Source: Magnaporthiopsis rhizophila
Taxonomy: Eukaryota; Ascomycota; Sordariomycetes; Magnaporthales; Magnaporthaceae
Direction of reading: 5' to 3'
Assembly: GCA_003049465.1 (NCBI GenBank)
Contig: PYSS01000058.1
Location: 62,001-126,000, forward strand
DNA length: 64,000 nucleotides
This document shows positions 1-11,418 of the stretch, piece by piece; position 1 is the stretch's first letter, and each line of letters begins with the position of its first letter. The notes beneath the pieces are model-generated. The model saw only the letters and a program-made list of their open reading frames with translations, had not been told where the DNA came from and searched no databases. The translations under genes and the position numbers were made by a program.

Positions 1-1121
1 AGCAGCACCACCCGGTCGTCAGCGTGCTGCTGCTCGTCGTTGCCCTTTTCGCGTCCTTGGCCGTGTCGGCGGAGAAGCGGCCGGGCGAGCACGTGGTTCT
101 GGCCGACTGCCATGCCGGCAATAACGTCTACTCGTCCCAGATCGCCTACTTCAATGGCCCACCCAACGACAAGCCCCAAGATGTAGCACCTGTCGTCACG
201 CCCGCCAACCAGACGCGGCTGTGGCCTGCAAACACGACCATGGGCTTTTTCTCGACGACTGGGACCTCGTTCACCGCCCAGCTTGGCCCGCCAGTCGATC
301 TGGGCGGGTTCGCCGGTACCGGCTTCAACGACTATACCAACTTCACATGCTGGCGCAGGTATCAGGCCAACCTCTATAAATACGATGGCGCCATCTGTGC
401 CATGTCGTACGACTGTACGCACGAGCCGATGCCAAGTAAGTATCTTGTCTTTTCTTCGCCTTCCCCGCGGTCCCTGCTACGTCGTAAACCAGCCCGTCCC
501 CCAGCGCAAGCAAACCCTGAATCACTATACACCTGCTCCTACAAATACCAGGCTTGGCAGCATCAAAACTAACCACGTGTTATAGACGGCACCAAAGCTG
601 ATCCAGACCCAAAGGGCCCGCCGGGACCCAAGAGTCCGGACGGAACTAGCGCTCCCTCGGCTCCAGGGGCCAATAGGAATAGCGACGGTGGACCGTCGGA
701 GGAGCTGTCCCTGGGCGCCATGATCGGCGTCATAGTTGGTGGCGTGGTCGGCCTGGCCATGCTGGCAGGCCTCACCGCGTTCGTCATCATCCAGAGGCGG
801 CGCTGGAGACGCCAGAGGGAGGAGCTGGACCGAGAAACGGAGGCCATCTTACTAGCCACACCAAAGCTCGCCCAGACGACGACGGGCGGGGAGGGGACGG
901 AGAAGAAAGGCTTCGACAACTCATCATCGCCGCCGCCGCTATCCGCGTCGCCAGGTCCGCGCCACGAGGTCGACGGACATTGGCGAGGGGCTGAGGTTCA
1001 CGGGGCCGGCGTCGTCACGGAGCTGGATGGCGTTTATATCGTCCCTGAGCTGGACGCAAGAGGGAAACAGACGCCCGTCACGGCCGCGGAGGGAACAGAC
1101 GGACCTGCTGTGGTCGGTTAA
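1..1121 (+). CDS. Single-pass surface membrane protein, 5'-truncated by window edge
   Basis: The frame is open from the left edge, so the true ATG lies outside the window. The visible N-terminus is a hydrophobic signal-peptide core ending in VSA. Exons are ..435 and 586..1121; the intron starts GTAAGT, ends TATAG and joins in phase 1. The ectodomain has several cysteines and N-glycosylation sequons (NQT, NTT, NFT), then a Pro/Gly/Ser-rich stalk. A transmembrane helix lies around 720-795 (AMIGVIVGGVVGLAMLAGL), followed by a basic RRRWRRQR stop-transfer and a cytoplasmic tail of about 100 residues. This is the layout of fungal Mid2/Wsc-like sensors, but no named domain was recognised. The gene at 10253-11418 has the same layout. 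Function is inferred only from topology. Confidence 0.75.
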
Positions 1122-2970
1122 CGAATCTCCTATCCAGATAGAATTAGCGTTTTGTAGTTGCGAATCACTTTCATCAGATAATGTGCCGAGGCAGTCCTCA
1201 TGATGTGTTTTAGGACCAGCCGCAGCAGCCACTCCGAGGCCCCTCGCCGTCCACTGCCCCAGAACACAAAACAGCCTAGGCGCACCAACGAAACGGGGAT
1301 GAAGAGGCCGGCCGGCACATCGTTTGCGGGGGATGGGGCTCATTCGTGGAGAAGGCTTGCAGACGACGCGGCCGGCACCTTGGCTCGTGGGGATTCCCCA
1401 CCACTCCCGCCTGCATCCGACGACCCTCAGCTCCTCTCGAGGCTTGGGGAGGCGCGCCCACTAGCTCCCTTCAGCACCTATGACGGCAGATATCGGGAAT
1501 ATTCAAGCGACGGGAGGGGCGCTCTATTTATCTCCTCGTCACCTGTCCGTTGTCGCTAGCATTTTTTGCTACGTTAAATTCTTGGTAACGGGGTGGAGCA
1601 GACTATGGCTATGTACAAGTCTCGGGCCGTCATCCCTCAGGATGATAAGCTGCAGCCATTGGCGAAATTTGGTACCTTTTTTCGGCTGGCAGCCAGTTTA
1701 TCGTTACACTGCTTGAACACGGGCGGCAGCAGCCAACAGCCACACACACACATGCGCGAGGGGCTCAGCTTGGCGACAGCCCGTCCTGCATGTTTATCAG
1801 TGATACAAAGGCCTCGTTACTGTAGCACCTATCAGGGGTAGTTGCCCAGCCGGTTGGCTCTCCGAACGATGAGCAAACAGGTTTGTTTATGGTTAAGTTG
1901 AGCCGGGGCCTAAAAAAGGCTGGTAGCGACGGGACTTCTCGGGTGTATACAGCCGATTCGCCCAGGCCGGCCATGGAAAAACCAACACTGCCCACCATGC
2001 AGCGGTTTATTGACACGGAGCGAAATATTGGCACACGCGCACAGGCTAAACGCGGTTTAGTAGCATGTAATCTGGGCCATCACGATCCAACCTTATCAGC
2101 ATTTTGTCAACTGGAACGAGAAGAAACGCTTCGTTCTCCCGCGTTTTCTTCACATCTCGAGGAAGTCTGATTAGACTCATGGACGGTTGCCTCTGTCGAA
2201 ACGTCGAAACACCGGCTCCAGCTGCCCAAAGCCTCCGGGCTCGCCTCCAAAGCTTGGAGATCCTTGGCTCCCTCAGATCCTTTTGCGGGGTTTTGACGTG
2301 CGGGTCGCTGACGGAGTGTGACAAGCGTGAAGGAGTCCTTGTTGAGATGGTGGGTCCAACCCAATTGAGCCCAGAGATCAATTGCACACGAGGATCAATG
2401 CGACATTGGCACGTCGCTTCCCCTCACTGCGGCAAGGCCCTGCCATTCAATCCATCCGGCTGCCCAATCTTGCCGCCACCACATGCGGGAAGGTTGTCCC
2501 AAAGTAGCTGGGGGGTAGCAGTGCTACGGTATTTTGCACGCATTATTGAGGAGTCCCCTTCGGCATTTGGGGGTGGGAACACTTTGGGACATGGGATGGA
2601 GCTGAGATATTGATTTGGCTGGCCTCGCCTCTTTCCAGCACCAACAAAAGAACCCCCCCCCCCCTGGTTCGGTCCGGAAGTTAGAGGTGACGGTCCGCCC
2701 GTGCAACCCGCAATGTAAAAAGGTTTGGGATTCCCGGCCAGGTAGAAAAACATGGGGGTTGCTGTGGTTCCTTCGGGGCACTGACCTTTTTGTCGCGATT
2801 TTGAGTCAGGGTAGCGGAAAGCATACTTTTATTTGTTTCCTTGCGGCCTCCCAGCCGAATGTTTATAACCGCCCATCAGGACGAGCTCCAGAGTGGCATT
2901 GGCCACGATCTGATCTGATCTGGTCTGATCTGATCCGACCTGCCCGCAGAAACAAACCTCCATCCCAACC
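1122..2970. other. Intergenic, no supportable gene
   Basis: Short open frames on both strands lack conserved motifs or sensible starts. A C-homopolymer lies near 2648-2660. A CTGAT pentanucleotide run at about 2908-2935 lies just upstream of the transporter start, probably in its promoter or 5' UTR. Confidence 0.5.
2908..2935. repeat. CTGAT pentanucleotide microsatellite
   Basis: About five near-perfect copies of CTGAT, one with a G substitution (CTGGT), end about 35 bp before the ATG of the sugar transporter. Confidence 0.7.
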
Positions 2971-4872
2971 ATGGCGGTGTCCCCCGAGAGCAAGGTGTCG
3001 ATCAAGGCCAACTGGCGCTGCTTCGTCGCCTGCATGATCATCCTGATCTCGCCGTTCCAGTATGGCATCGACTTCGGCCTCATCGGCGGCCTGCAGGCCA
3101 TGCCGGGCTTCCTCCAGATATTCGGCTACCCGGCCGACAACGGCATCGGCTGGAACCTGTCGCCGCTCCGCCAGCAGCTCATCTCGTCCTTCATGACCCT
3201 GGGCGCCTTTGCCAGCTCCGCCACCGCCGGCTTCGCCGCCGCCAAGCTGTCGCGCCGCTGGTGCCTCTGGATCGCCTGCGCCTTTTGCTGCGTCTCCAAC
3301 GTGCTCATGATGGCGTCCGAGGACATCGGCGCCCTCTACGCCGGTCGCCTGCTGATCGGCCTGTCCAACGGCTGGTTCATGACCTTTTCGCAGCTCTACA
3401 TCCAGGAGTCCAGCCCCGCAAAGTACAGGGGCCTGTTCCTGATCATGTTTCAGTTCATGACGTCCTTTGTAGGTCTGCACCATTTTATATTTGCGCTCTG
3501 GCTCTTTTTTCTTTGCGGCGGATGACATACCTGCCCAGTCGGACCGTGTTGCTGACACTTGTAAAATGTCAACAGGGAACCCTGATTGGCACCATCGTCA
3601 ACTGGGCCACCGGTGGCATCCCCGACAAGCGATCATATCTCATCCCGCTGGGTCTCGTCTACATCGTCCCCGTCATCTTGACGGTCGCCATGTACTTCAT
3701 CCCCGAGTCTCCTCGCTGGCTGATCCTGCAGGGCCGCCTCGATGACGGCCGCAAGTCGCTGGCCTGGCTGCGGCCCGACGGCTACGACGTCGACGCCGAG
3801 CTCACCGAGATCAAGACCGCCATTGAGCGCGAAAAGGAAATCAGCAGCGGCGTCGGCGTCCTCGACATGTTCAAGAACCCCGTCGACCGCCGGCGCACCT
3901 TGCTCTCCATCTCGGCCGTCACGCTGCAGGCCGCTTCGGGGTCCATGTTTATCATCGGTACGGATTTTCCTCTCGCATGGGTGTAGTAACCAAAACGTAG
4001 CTAACCCCTTTTCCTTCCCACTTACTACAAAACAGCATACAAAGCCTACTTCTTCGGCATGGCCGGGGTTCAGGACCGATTCGGCATGTCCTGCGTCCTC
4101 AGCACCGTCGGGCTGGTGGCGCTGGTGGCCAACTCCCTCATCGTCGTGCGCTACGGCCGCCGGCGCGTCTTCATCATGACGGGTCTGGTCATCTGCGCCG
4201 TGCTGCAGCTCATCATCGCCGTCGTCTACCAATACCGCCCCGGGCAGCCGTCGACGGGCCAGGTGCTGGTCGGGCTCAGCTGCCTCTACCTGGGGAGCTA
4301 CAACGGCCTGGTCGCGGCCTACGCCTGGCTGGCCGGCGGCGAGATCCCGTCGCAGCGCCTGCGAAGCTACACCTTTGGACTCGCAGCCGCCGTGGGTTTC
4401 TTCTTCGCCTGGCTCACCACCTTCACCGCGCCCTACTTCATCAACCCGGACTCGCTCAACTGGGGGCCGCGGTACGGCTACATCTGGTTCCCGTCCGCCA
4501 TGGTCGCCGCCATCTGGGTTTACTTCTTCCTTCCCGAGACCAAGGGCCGGACGCTCGAGGAGATTGACGAGATGGTGAGTTTGCTGTTTACCTGCCTGGT
4601 TGTTATCTCTGCGCCATGGTCGTCGGCTAACAATGGCGATTGCGTCTTGCTGTACAGTTCGAGGCAAGAGTCGGCCCCCGCAAGTTCCGCAAATACCAGT
4701 GCGTCGGCGTCCGGGCCGAGGAGAAGAAGTTCGATGACGACGAGGTATGTGTGTCTTGCCGAGTTATCCACGTAAGCCTAGTAGTTTGCTAACCTGCCAA
4801 CAGCCCCGCGAGATCGAGACGGTTCAGGAGGCCGAGGCCAAGACGGTTGAGGCCAGCAGTAAGGCAGTCTAG
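2971..4872 (+). CDS. MFS sugar porter family transporter
   Basis: Five exons: 2971..3468, 3576..3957, 4036..4574, 4658..4744 and 4804..4872, joining in phase to 524 residues, a normal size for fungal sugar porters. Hallmarks are PESPRWL after helix 6, the loop arginines in RYGRRR, and PETKGRTLEEIDEM at the end of helix 12. About twelve hydrophobic segments surround a long central loop (DDGRKSLAWLRPDGYDVDAEL). Known family role: proton-coupled or facilitated sugar uptake at the plasma membrane. Resemblance is to the fungal alpha-glucoside/quinate/lactose permease group; the substrate cannot be fixed from sequence. The last two small exons encode a charged cytosolic tail (KKFDDDE, EAEAKTVEA). 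The gene converges on the GMC oxidoreductase with 241 bp between stop codons. Start: first ATG, context ACCATGG. Confidence 0.92.
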
Positions 4873-5113
4873 AGAGCTGATGGGCGGGGGAGAAAGGGAG
4901 GGAGATGCTGAGCCGGAAGTTTCAAGGTATATACTAGGGACGAAGTTTCGCGCATGATAGACTTGCGTAATAAAGGGGACATATGCTTATTCATGATCTT
5001 GTCCCTGGCGCTTTGACCGTACGCCCACTGTTTCCCTATCACCTCCGCATTCCAATGCTCCCAAGTTGCCCTTTGTAGGGCCAATTCCCTCCCTTTTCTC
5101 AGTCTTCTAGTCT

Positions 5114-7260
5114 TCAAGAGTTGTACAGCGACGATTGTTTGATAATGTCAGCGGCGAGCTCGGCGACGGCGTACAGCGTGGCCGTCGGGTGGCCGCTGTG
5201 CTGCATTGGAAAGATGGACATGTCCACGACCCGCACGTTGCTGGTCCCGTACACCTTGAGCTGGTGATCGACCACCCCGCCTAGCTCCCTGGACATCATG
5301 GACGCCGTGCCAAGGTTGTGCGAGCCGAGTATTACTATGGTTCAAATAGAGAGGCGTCAGCTGCTGGCGTCGCTCGCGCTGTCTAGAACGGTGTCTCCCT
5401 GAACCGGCAAAGAAAAGGGGGTGCAAGGGAAAGCATTACTAACTCGAAGCCCGCGTGAACTCCAACCACTGCCCGTCCGTCGCGGTTTCCGGCAGCACAT
5501 CCAGCCCAGGCGCCACGCGGACAGGACCAAACGAAGCCAGCGGCTCCGTGCGCCACAGCCTGTCCGCCCACTTTCCGACCTCGGTCTGGGCGCGCAGGTC
5601 AAAGCCGAGGAGGTTAAGACGCGGGTCGATGACGGGCCTATCCATGTCCGCCACGTCCTTTGATGCCAGGTGCACGCTACCGCGGGAGAAGGGGAACAGG
5701 ATCCAGTACGCCGAGGCCATGGCCCCGCCCTCGAGCATGACGGCGAGCACCTCCGCGAATGGGGTGGCGCCTTTGCGGCGGCTGGAGAAGATCATGTCGT
5801 GCTGCAGCCGGAGGAGCGCCTCGACCGCCGTCCTGTTCACGAAGCCGGGACCGCCTGCTGCCGAGGTGATTTGCTCGGCCCACCGGGGCAGCTGCTTGCG
5901 TGTGAGGTTGGCGATATCGGGCGCGGACTCGCCGAACACTTCGGCGGCGCTGATGAAGGCTTGCGACACGGTGTGGCCCGTCAGGTTCGCTGTGTCACTG
6001 CTGGTGTACTGGAGGCTGTTGTTGGGCTGCTCTTGGAAGTTCTCGCCGACGCCGGGGAGGTCGATCTCGATCTCGATGCCTAGGGGTTCGAGGATTCCGT
6101 ACAAAAAACTGGATAAGACTACTTTTTTATATATTGAAGATTTTAAATTAGTAAATCTGGGATCGCATGTTAGTGGTCTGTGATTCTAACTGCGGTCGCC
6201 GGTACGCGTAGATGCTGGGGCCTCACTTTGGGTTACCGATCCCCGAAGCTTCCAGTATCAAGGGGCTCCGCAGCGACCCAGCAGAGAGGATGACTTCCTT
6301 CCTGGCCTTGAGCGTCACGGACTCGCCGTCCTTCGTGATGTACTCGATACCCGAGGCGCGTTTACCCCAACAACCAGTCCCTTGTTTTGCCTCTCCCCCA
6401 GGTGCCCAAGCGAGGCGCCGACCGGTGCCCTTGATGATCTTCAGGTTCGGCCTGTTGTCGGCAGGGTGCAGATACGCGCGTGCCGAGTCCCAGCGGATAT
6501 TGAGCCCTCGATCCAGCGTCTGCGGATTTGTACTGACGCCGTAGACACTGCCGCCGGCTGAGTCGACGTTATGCGGCACTCCGAGATTCTTAAAGGCCTC
6601 ACGCACGGACAGGGTGTAGGGCGAGGTTGCGGTGAAGCCCAGGGGGTAGCCGGTGTGGACGCTGCCCCGTTGGCTATGCACCACAGGGCCGTAGCTAACA
6701 CCAGCGTTCTGGAGTGCCGCGTCGGGGAAGGTGAAGGCCTCTGATCGCAGGTAGTAGGGAAGCAGGTTCGCAAAGTTCCAGCCTGGGTTCCCAAGTGTCT
6801 CCCAGGCGTCGATCTCGGCGACGTCGGCGCGGATATATGTCATTCCTACGAGTGGCGGCACCGCTTGTGAGCTGGTTGTTCTCGGTATACACTGATTACC
6901 TCCAGGGGACCGACATGATACCATTGATCACGCTGCTGCCCCCAAGCGCCTTCCCCTGGTGGTAGTCCATCGGCTGTCCATTGACGCCCGGCTGCGGCAC
7001 CGCCCGGTACGCCCAGTCCGTATGCGTATTGAAGTTCTGCAGCCAGGAGTCGGGGTCCGTAACGTTTGGGTTGCTGCGCTCGTCGCCGCCGGGCTCGATG
7101 ACGGCCACGCTCACCGAGGAGCTCTCCGACAGGCGGCTGGCGACGACCAGGCCGGCGGTGCCGCCTCCCACGACGATGTAGTCGAACGTTTCGGCGACCG
7201 CGCAGGCGCCAAGCCATGCCTGATGGAGGGCCAACAGGGCACTGCCTTACGTTGCTTCAT
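5114..7260 (-). CDS. GMC-family FAD oxidoreductase, probably secreted; 5' end apparently frameshifted
   Basis: Minus-strand exons 7234(or upstream)..6922, 6845..6227, 6108..5444 and 5334..5114 join in phase to about 605 residues. The N-terminal FAD dinucleotide fold is VVGGGTAGLVVASRLSE. GGSSVING, then (across intron 1) MTYIRADVAEIDAWE and DLPGVGEN are GMC signatures. The C-terminus has the catalytic-pair regions GSHNLGTASMM (created by splicing intron 3) and FPMQHSGHPTATLYAVAE. Reaction (family knowledge): FAD-dependent oxidation of alcohols, sugars or related substrates. Upstream of the FAD fold the frame reads as a signal-peptide core (SALLALHQAWLGACAVA), but no in-frame ATG precedes it. 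An ATG at 7260 followed by KQRK is one base out of frame, suggesting a one-base indel or an unseen 5' exon. Intron 2 is unusually AT-rich. Confidence 0.85.
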
Positions 7261-8562
7261 TTTTCCTGGACGAGGAGTGTTTGCGCCGGGAGCCGTGGCA
7301 CTTCTCTGCGTCCACCATGTGGCTCATACCCGCAAGGAGAGGACCGCGTCTCGACTTGTATCACCAACAGCAGGCCCGGATCGGTGTGTTCGTCATGTCT
7401 ACCGTGTGGACCGCACGGGGGAAGAAGACGGGTGGCTGTCAGTGCCACCACTGGGAAACAATGATCCTTCAGTGCAGGAGGATTGCGTCGGTTCTTTGGT
7501 GGTGGTCATGGGGTCGAGGAGCGAGGGAAATCGGTCAAGTGCAGACCTGCGTCGCCGAAGGATCGAGGGTGTGGTAATTAGTCGGGCCGAGAACAACCCG
7601 GCGGCCACATTGCGCTGATTCGGGACCGAGAGATGCGGGCTCGGGCAAGGCAAGTCGCGGGCCAGGCAGCGTGGCAGGCTTTCTTCACAACATTTTTGCT
7701 GCAAGAACAGAGACCGTCATCTAGTCGGCTGCGAGCGTGAAATACCAAGCCTGCTTTTGGCCACAAAAGGCAAACACGAATTCGGTGCCTGGAACCTCAG
7801 GTTACAGTTCAGATATAGCGAGGTCGTCCATTATGCGATCCTTCCACTCGATAATACAACGACAAAGGCCGGCCGTGACGCCAACGCCGACCACGGAGGC
7901 AGGGGATGCTCCTCTGTCTTCGACCGAGTCGACCCCTGCCGTCTCTTCCCGCTCGGTCGCAAGAACCGCGCCGCGACAGCTCCGACTTCTGCTCCAGTTG
8001 GGACGCCATGAGCTTCTTAACCTGGCTCGCCGCCGCCGGCGTCACAGGTGTGCTGGCCGGGGCGGGAGTCATAGGTTCCGGGCATTAAATGCGAAAGAAA
8101 AGTCAGTACTTGTGCTACCTTGCGCCGGGCCCCGAGGTGGCCGGCTCTGACCGCATGCGAGGACGTTTTTGGGCAGAAGCTCCCAGCTTGCTTGCGCAGC
8201 AGTTGACTAAAATCGTTTTGCATTGTCAACCCCGCCTCGCCTTGCGTGTCTATCCTGCTTTTAGATTAGCCCAGCTCGTTTGGGCGCTGGCCCCGTCACC
8301 GCTCCCTTCCTCGACTCGGCAATACCATCCACATCGGTGTCGGGCGCCCAAAGAAACTCCGCTGCTCCGAGTGGTAATTATGCTGGCGGGCAGCAGCTGG
8401 CCATATATAAAATACGCCAGACACTTCTCTCTCCAATATGACAGGACAGGATAGATCACCTCCCTTGGGAGCCTACGAGGACGGGCTAGCACCAGCGACG
8501 CCAGAGCAATACTTCCATTGGCACGTCCATCTATCTGCCCTCAGGCACCCCCGCTGGTCGCC
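7261..8562. other. Divergent promoter region between GMC gene and NmrA-like gene
   Basis: No supportable gene. It separates two divergently transcribed genes and so must hold both promoters. A TATA-like CATATATAAAATA lies near 8401-8413, about 150 bp before the plus-strand start. Confidence 0.5.
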
Positions 8563-9846
8563 ATGTCTTCGCCTACGATCAAGGTAGTCCTCTTCGGTGC
8601 AACTGGCCGTATTGGTAGGCAAATCGTCGACGGTCTACTCAAATCACCAACCAACTTTGTGAGTATGCCGCCACGGCTAGAACGGAACACGCCCGCGGAT
8701 CTGGGCATGTTGGCTACTCTCACTGACTCACTTCGTGTCTAGGACATCACAGCTGTCACCCGCCCCGCCTCGCTGGGCAAGCCGGAAAATGAGGAGTATA
8801 GGAAGAAAGGCGTCAAGGTCGTGGGCGCGCTGATGACAGACCCGCGTGAAAAGCTCGCCGAGATACTTCGGGGCGCCGATGCAGTCATCACACCCATGTT
8901 CCCCGCGGAGCTCGACTGGCAGAAGAATGTCATCGACGTTTGCAAGGATGCCGGAGTCAAACGCTACATCCCGAGCAACTTTGGGCCCGTCATGCCCCCT
9001 GTTGGCGCCATGGGTATGCGTGACAAGGTGAGCGGCGAGAACGGGAAGATTTGGAAGTTGTCGGCCCAAAGAAAGCAAAACCTCCGAGTGGGATATTAAC
9101 TCACCGGTTGACCACGAGCACGCGGCTTTCTCTGCGGCGTCTCAAATGTTCGGCAGAAGGAGGAGATCGTACACTACATCAAGCTCCGCAAAGTTCCCTA
9201 CACCATCGTCGACATGGCCTTCTGGTTCGAGTTGCTGCGTTACAGACTCCCTTCTGGAAGGACAGACTACGTGCTCCACCCAGCCATCACGGATACCCGC
9301 ATCGCTGGCGACGGCAACGTTCGCACCGCGTACGCCTACTACAACTCTCTCGGCCCCGCCATGGCCAGGATCCTCGCAGACCCCCGCACCATCAACAAAT
9401 ATGTGCATGTGTACGACGACGTCTTCACGCAAAACCGGGCCGTCGACGCCCTCGAAGAAGTCAGCGGCGAGAAGGTGGCTAGGGTTTATGTGAGTTTTCG
9501 TCCATAATTAATTAACGCGGCAGCCGCGAGGTCACTTCCAACGCCCAAGTGAAGACCACTGACCAAAAAGATATATAATTAGCGCTCCAAGGAGGAAATC
9601 GAGGAGGCCATATCCGCAATCCGGGCGAAACTCGCCCAAAATCCCCAGGACGAGGAGGCCGCGATCATGCTGCCTATGGAACAATACACCTACTCCCTCG
9701 ACGTCATCGGTGACGGCACGCCGGAGCTGGCAGACTACCTCGGCTACCTAGACCTTTACAAGCTCTACCCTGATCTCAAGCCGCGCACCATCCGGGACTT
9801 CTACCGGGACGTGCTGGGTGGCAAGCACAAAGGCCCTTTCAACTAG
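8563..9846 (+). CDS. NmrA-like / isoflavone reductase-like NAD(P)-dependent protein
   Basis: Four exons, all joined in phase 0: 8563..8658, 8743..9027, 9157..9489 and 9583..9846, giving 325 residues, typical of the family. The N-terminus is a Rossmann beta strand with the dinucleotide-binding loop VVLFGATGRIGRQ. Downstream are the family-typical segments GADAVITPMFPAELDWQ, RYIPSNFGP and a region (KKEEIVHYIK) created by splicing. The atypical short-chain dehydrogenase fold serves either as reductases of plant-type phenolics or as redox-sensing regulators such as NmrA; which applies here is unknown. Acceptors are TCTAG, GGCAG and TTAG. It is divergent from the GMC oxidoreductase. Start: ATG at 8563, because the protein begins MSSPTIK directly before the first beta strand. 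Confidence 0.9.
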
Positions 9847-10252
9847 GGGTCAGAGCAGCAGAGGGCCCTGCAACCGCCGAGCAATAATAGCGGCTGTTTT
9901 CCCTGATGGGATTCCGGGGAGGGTGTAACGGTTGCCACAGCCACATGGGAGTAATTACTTGGGCCAGGATACATATATACATTTACCCTTGTCGGCTTTT
10001 GCTGTGGGGCATAGGGAGTAACTGTGTGTCCAGGTGTCACTACGGTAAAATCGTACCTCCGGCACGACGGCCGTTATGTAAAGCCAGGTAAAAGACCCTT
10101 CGAATCCGCCACGTAAGATGTGCTTGGGCCGGGATATCACAAAGTCTGGAAAGTAAGAAGGATGGGGACGGATACGATGCTCTGAACATAATTACTTCAT
10201 TGGGCGCGTGTTGCTTCGGTTATCAGCACGATTTTGTCCATGACCCTGGTCT
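9847..10252. other. Convergent intergenic region
   Basis: 406 bp between two converging genes; presumably holds both 3' UTRs and polyadenylation signals. Nothing else seen. Confidence 0.5.
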
Positions 10253-11418
10253 TCATCCAGACCCCTCCGGGTTCAGCTTCTCAAGCTCTTTCTTCAGTCT
10301 CCGTGACACCTCCTCGATCTCCCGGATCCGTGTCCGTCTCTCCATCTCCTCCTGTGAGATCCCGCCTGACTTTGAAGCGTGCCCCTGGCGCCCGCGTCTA
10401 TTTTCCCTGCTGGTCGCTGGCGCAGCGGCGCTATTGATGCGCGCTGGCTCCGCGGCCGGGGCGTCCTCGGGCGTGACGGGATCGGCTATTTCCGCAAGCT
10501 CGCCGTCGCCCATCTCGTAGATCTCGTGCTCGCTGGGGAGGTTCCGGTTGTTGTCAGCCCTGCCGAGCTCCTGTGGCCGTTCCTTCTCCATCAGCTCCGG
10601 CTTGAGCGCCAGCGCGCCCGCCTCGGCCCCGACGGAGGAGCAGTACCCGTCGGTGCCCTGCAGCTCGGCCTTGGATAAGCTGGACGTGGCAGAACGCGCA
10701 CTGGCTGGAGTTCCGCCGGCTGCGCCATCGTGTCGGTCGCCGCTCCCTCCATCGCTCGGGGTTACACTCAAAGGCCCTCTTCGACGGCGCAGATAGAGAA
10801 CGGCGAAGAGTATAACGACAAAGCCTGTGAGCACGGCAGCTGCCACGATGCCCGCCGTTGCTGGGACGCCCAGGCCGCTGAGCGAGTCGGCGGTGGCAGA
10901 AGGGGATGTGGCTTTTTTTCGGATGCTGAATCCACCGCTGCACGCGATGGTTATGTTGCCTTCCCGCGGCGTCATGCAGATCATGTAAGGGGCGCTCGAG
11001 TTCCATGTTCTCCCACCATCTATGGGCCACTTTAGCGACCCATCTGCCACGTTGACGCTGCAGGAGAATAGACGGACGGCACGAGATAGGTCAGCACAGT
11101 GCATTCCCACCCGCAAGGGAGCCAGCATCCGGGTAGGCTTGTGGACGGTGGCAGGTGGTGCTCAACGTACTTGCCGGAGATGTCTTCCAGCCTTCGCCTG
11201 AGTGGTGCGGGAGATCCGTCGGCCAGAAGCACTATCATTCTAGCTGTCCTATTAAGTATAGTCCACTCGATATTGTACGTGGTGCCTGCCTCTATCACCT
11301 CATTTGCGCGAGGTCTCGTGGGCAATGCGACGTCTTGCGCACTCGCGCCATTCCAGAGGATAGCGACGGTGACAAAAGCGGCGAAGAGGGAGCGAATCCG
11401 GTCGGCGATGTCCATCAT
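10253..11418 (-). CDS. Kre9/Knh1-like single-pass membrane protein
   Basis: Two exons, 11418..11171 and 11057..10253, joining in phase 2 (donor GTACGT, acceptor CTGCAG) to 350 residues. A signal peptide (FAAFVTVAILWNGASAQ) is followed by an ectodomain with the pattern TRPRANEVIEAGTTYNIEW, VLLADGSP, WPIDGG and YMICMTP. This matches the Ig-like Kre9/Knh1 N-terminal domain found in fungal wall proteins. A transmembrane helix (AGIVAAAVLTGFVVILFAVL) is followed by RRRR and a long cytosolic tail. The tail ends in a charged coiled-coil-like segment (ERRTRIREIEEVSRRLKKELEKL). Known family roles concern beta-1,6-glucan and the wall; a signalling tail is inferred from topology. Start: the first of two adjacent ATGs. 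Confidence 0.8.

Noticed and set aside
3633..4667. 344-codon minus-strand frame opposite the MFS gene
   Set aside because: Antisense shadow; crosses two introns of the plus-strand gene without respecting them.
6878..6905. 28-nt intron in the GMC gene (GTAATC to ACCAG)
   Set aside because: Too short for splicing; a 75-nt intron from GTATCA to CGTAG restores the expected INGMTYIRAD sequence.
10081..10110. TTCGAATCC box as a possible tRNA B-box
   Set aside because: No A-box, anticodon arm or acceptor stem can be drawn around it.
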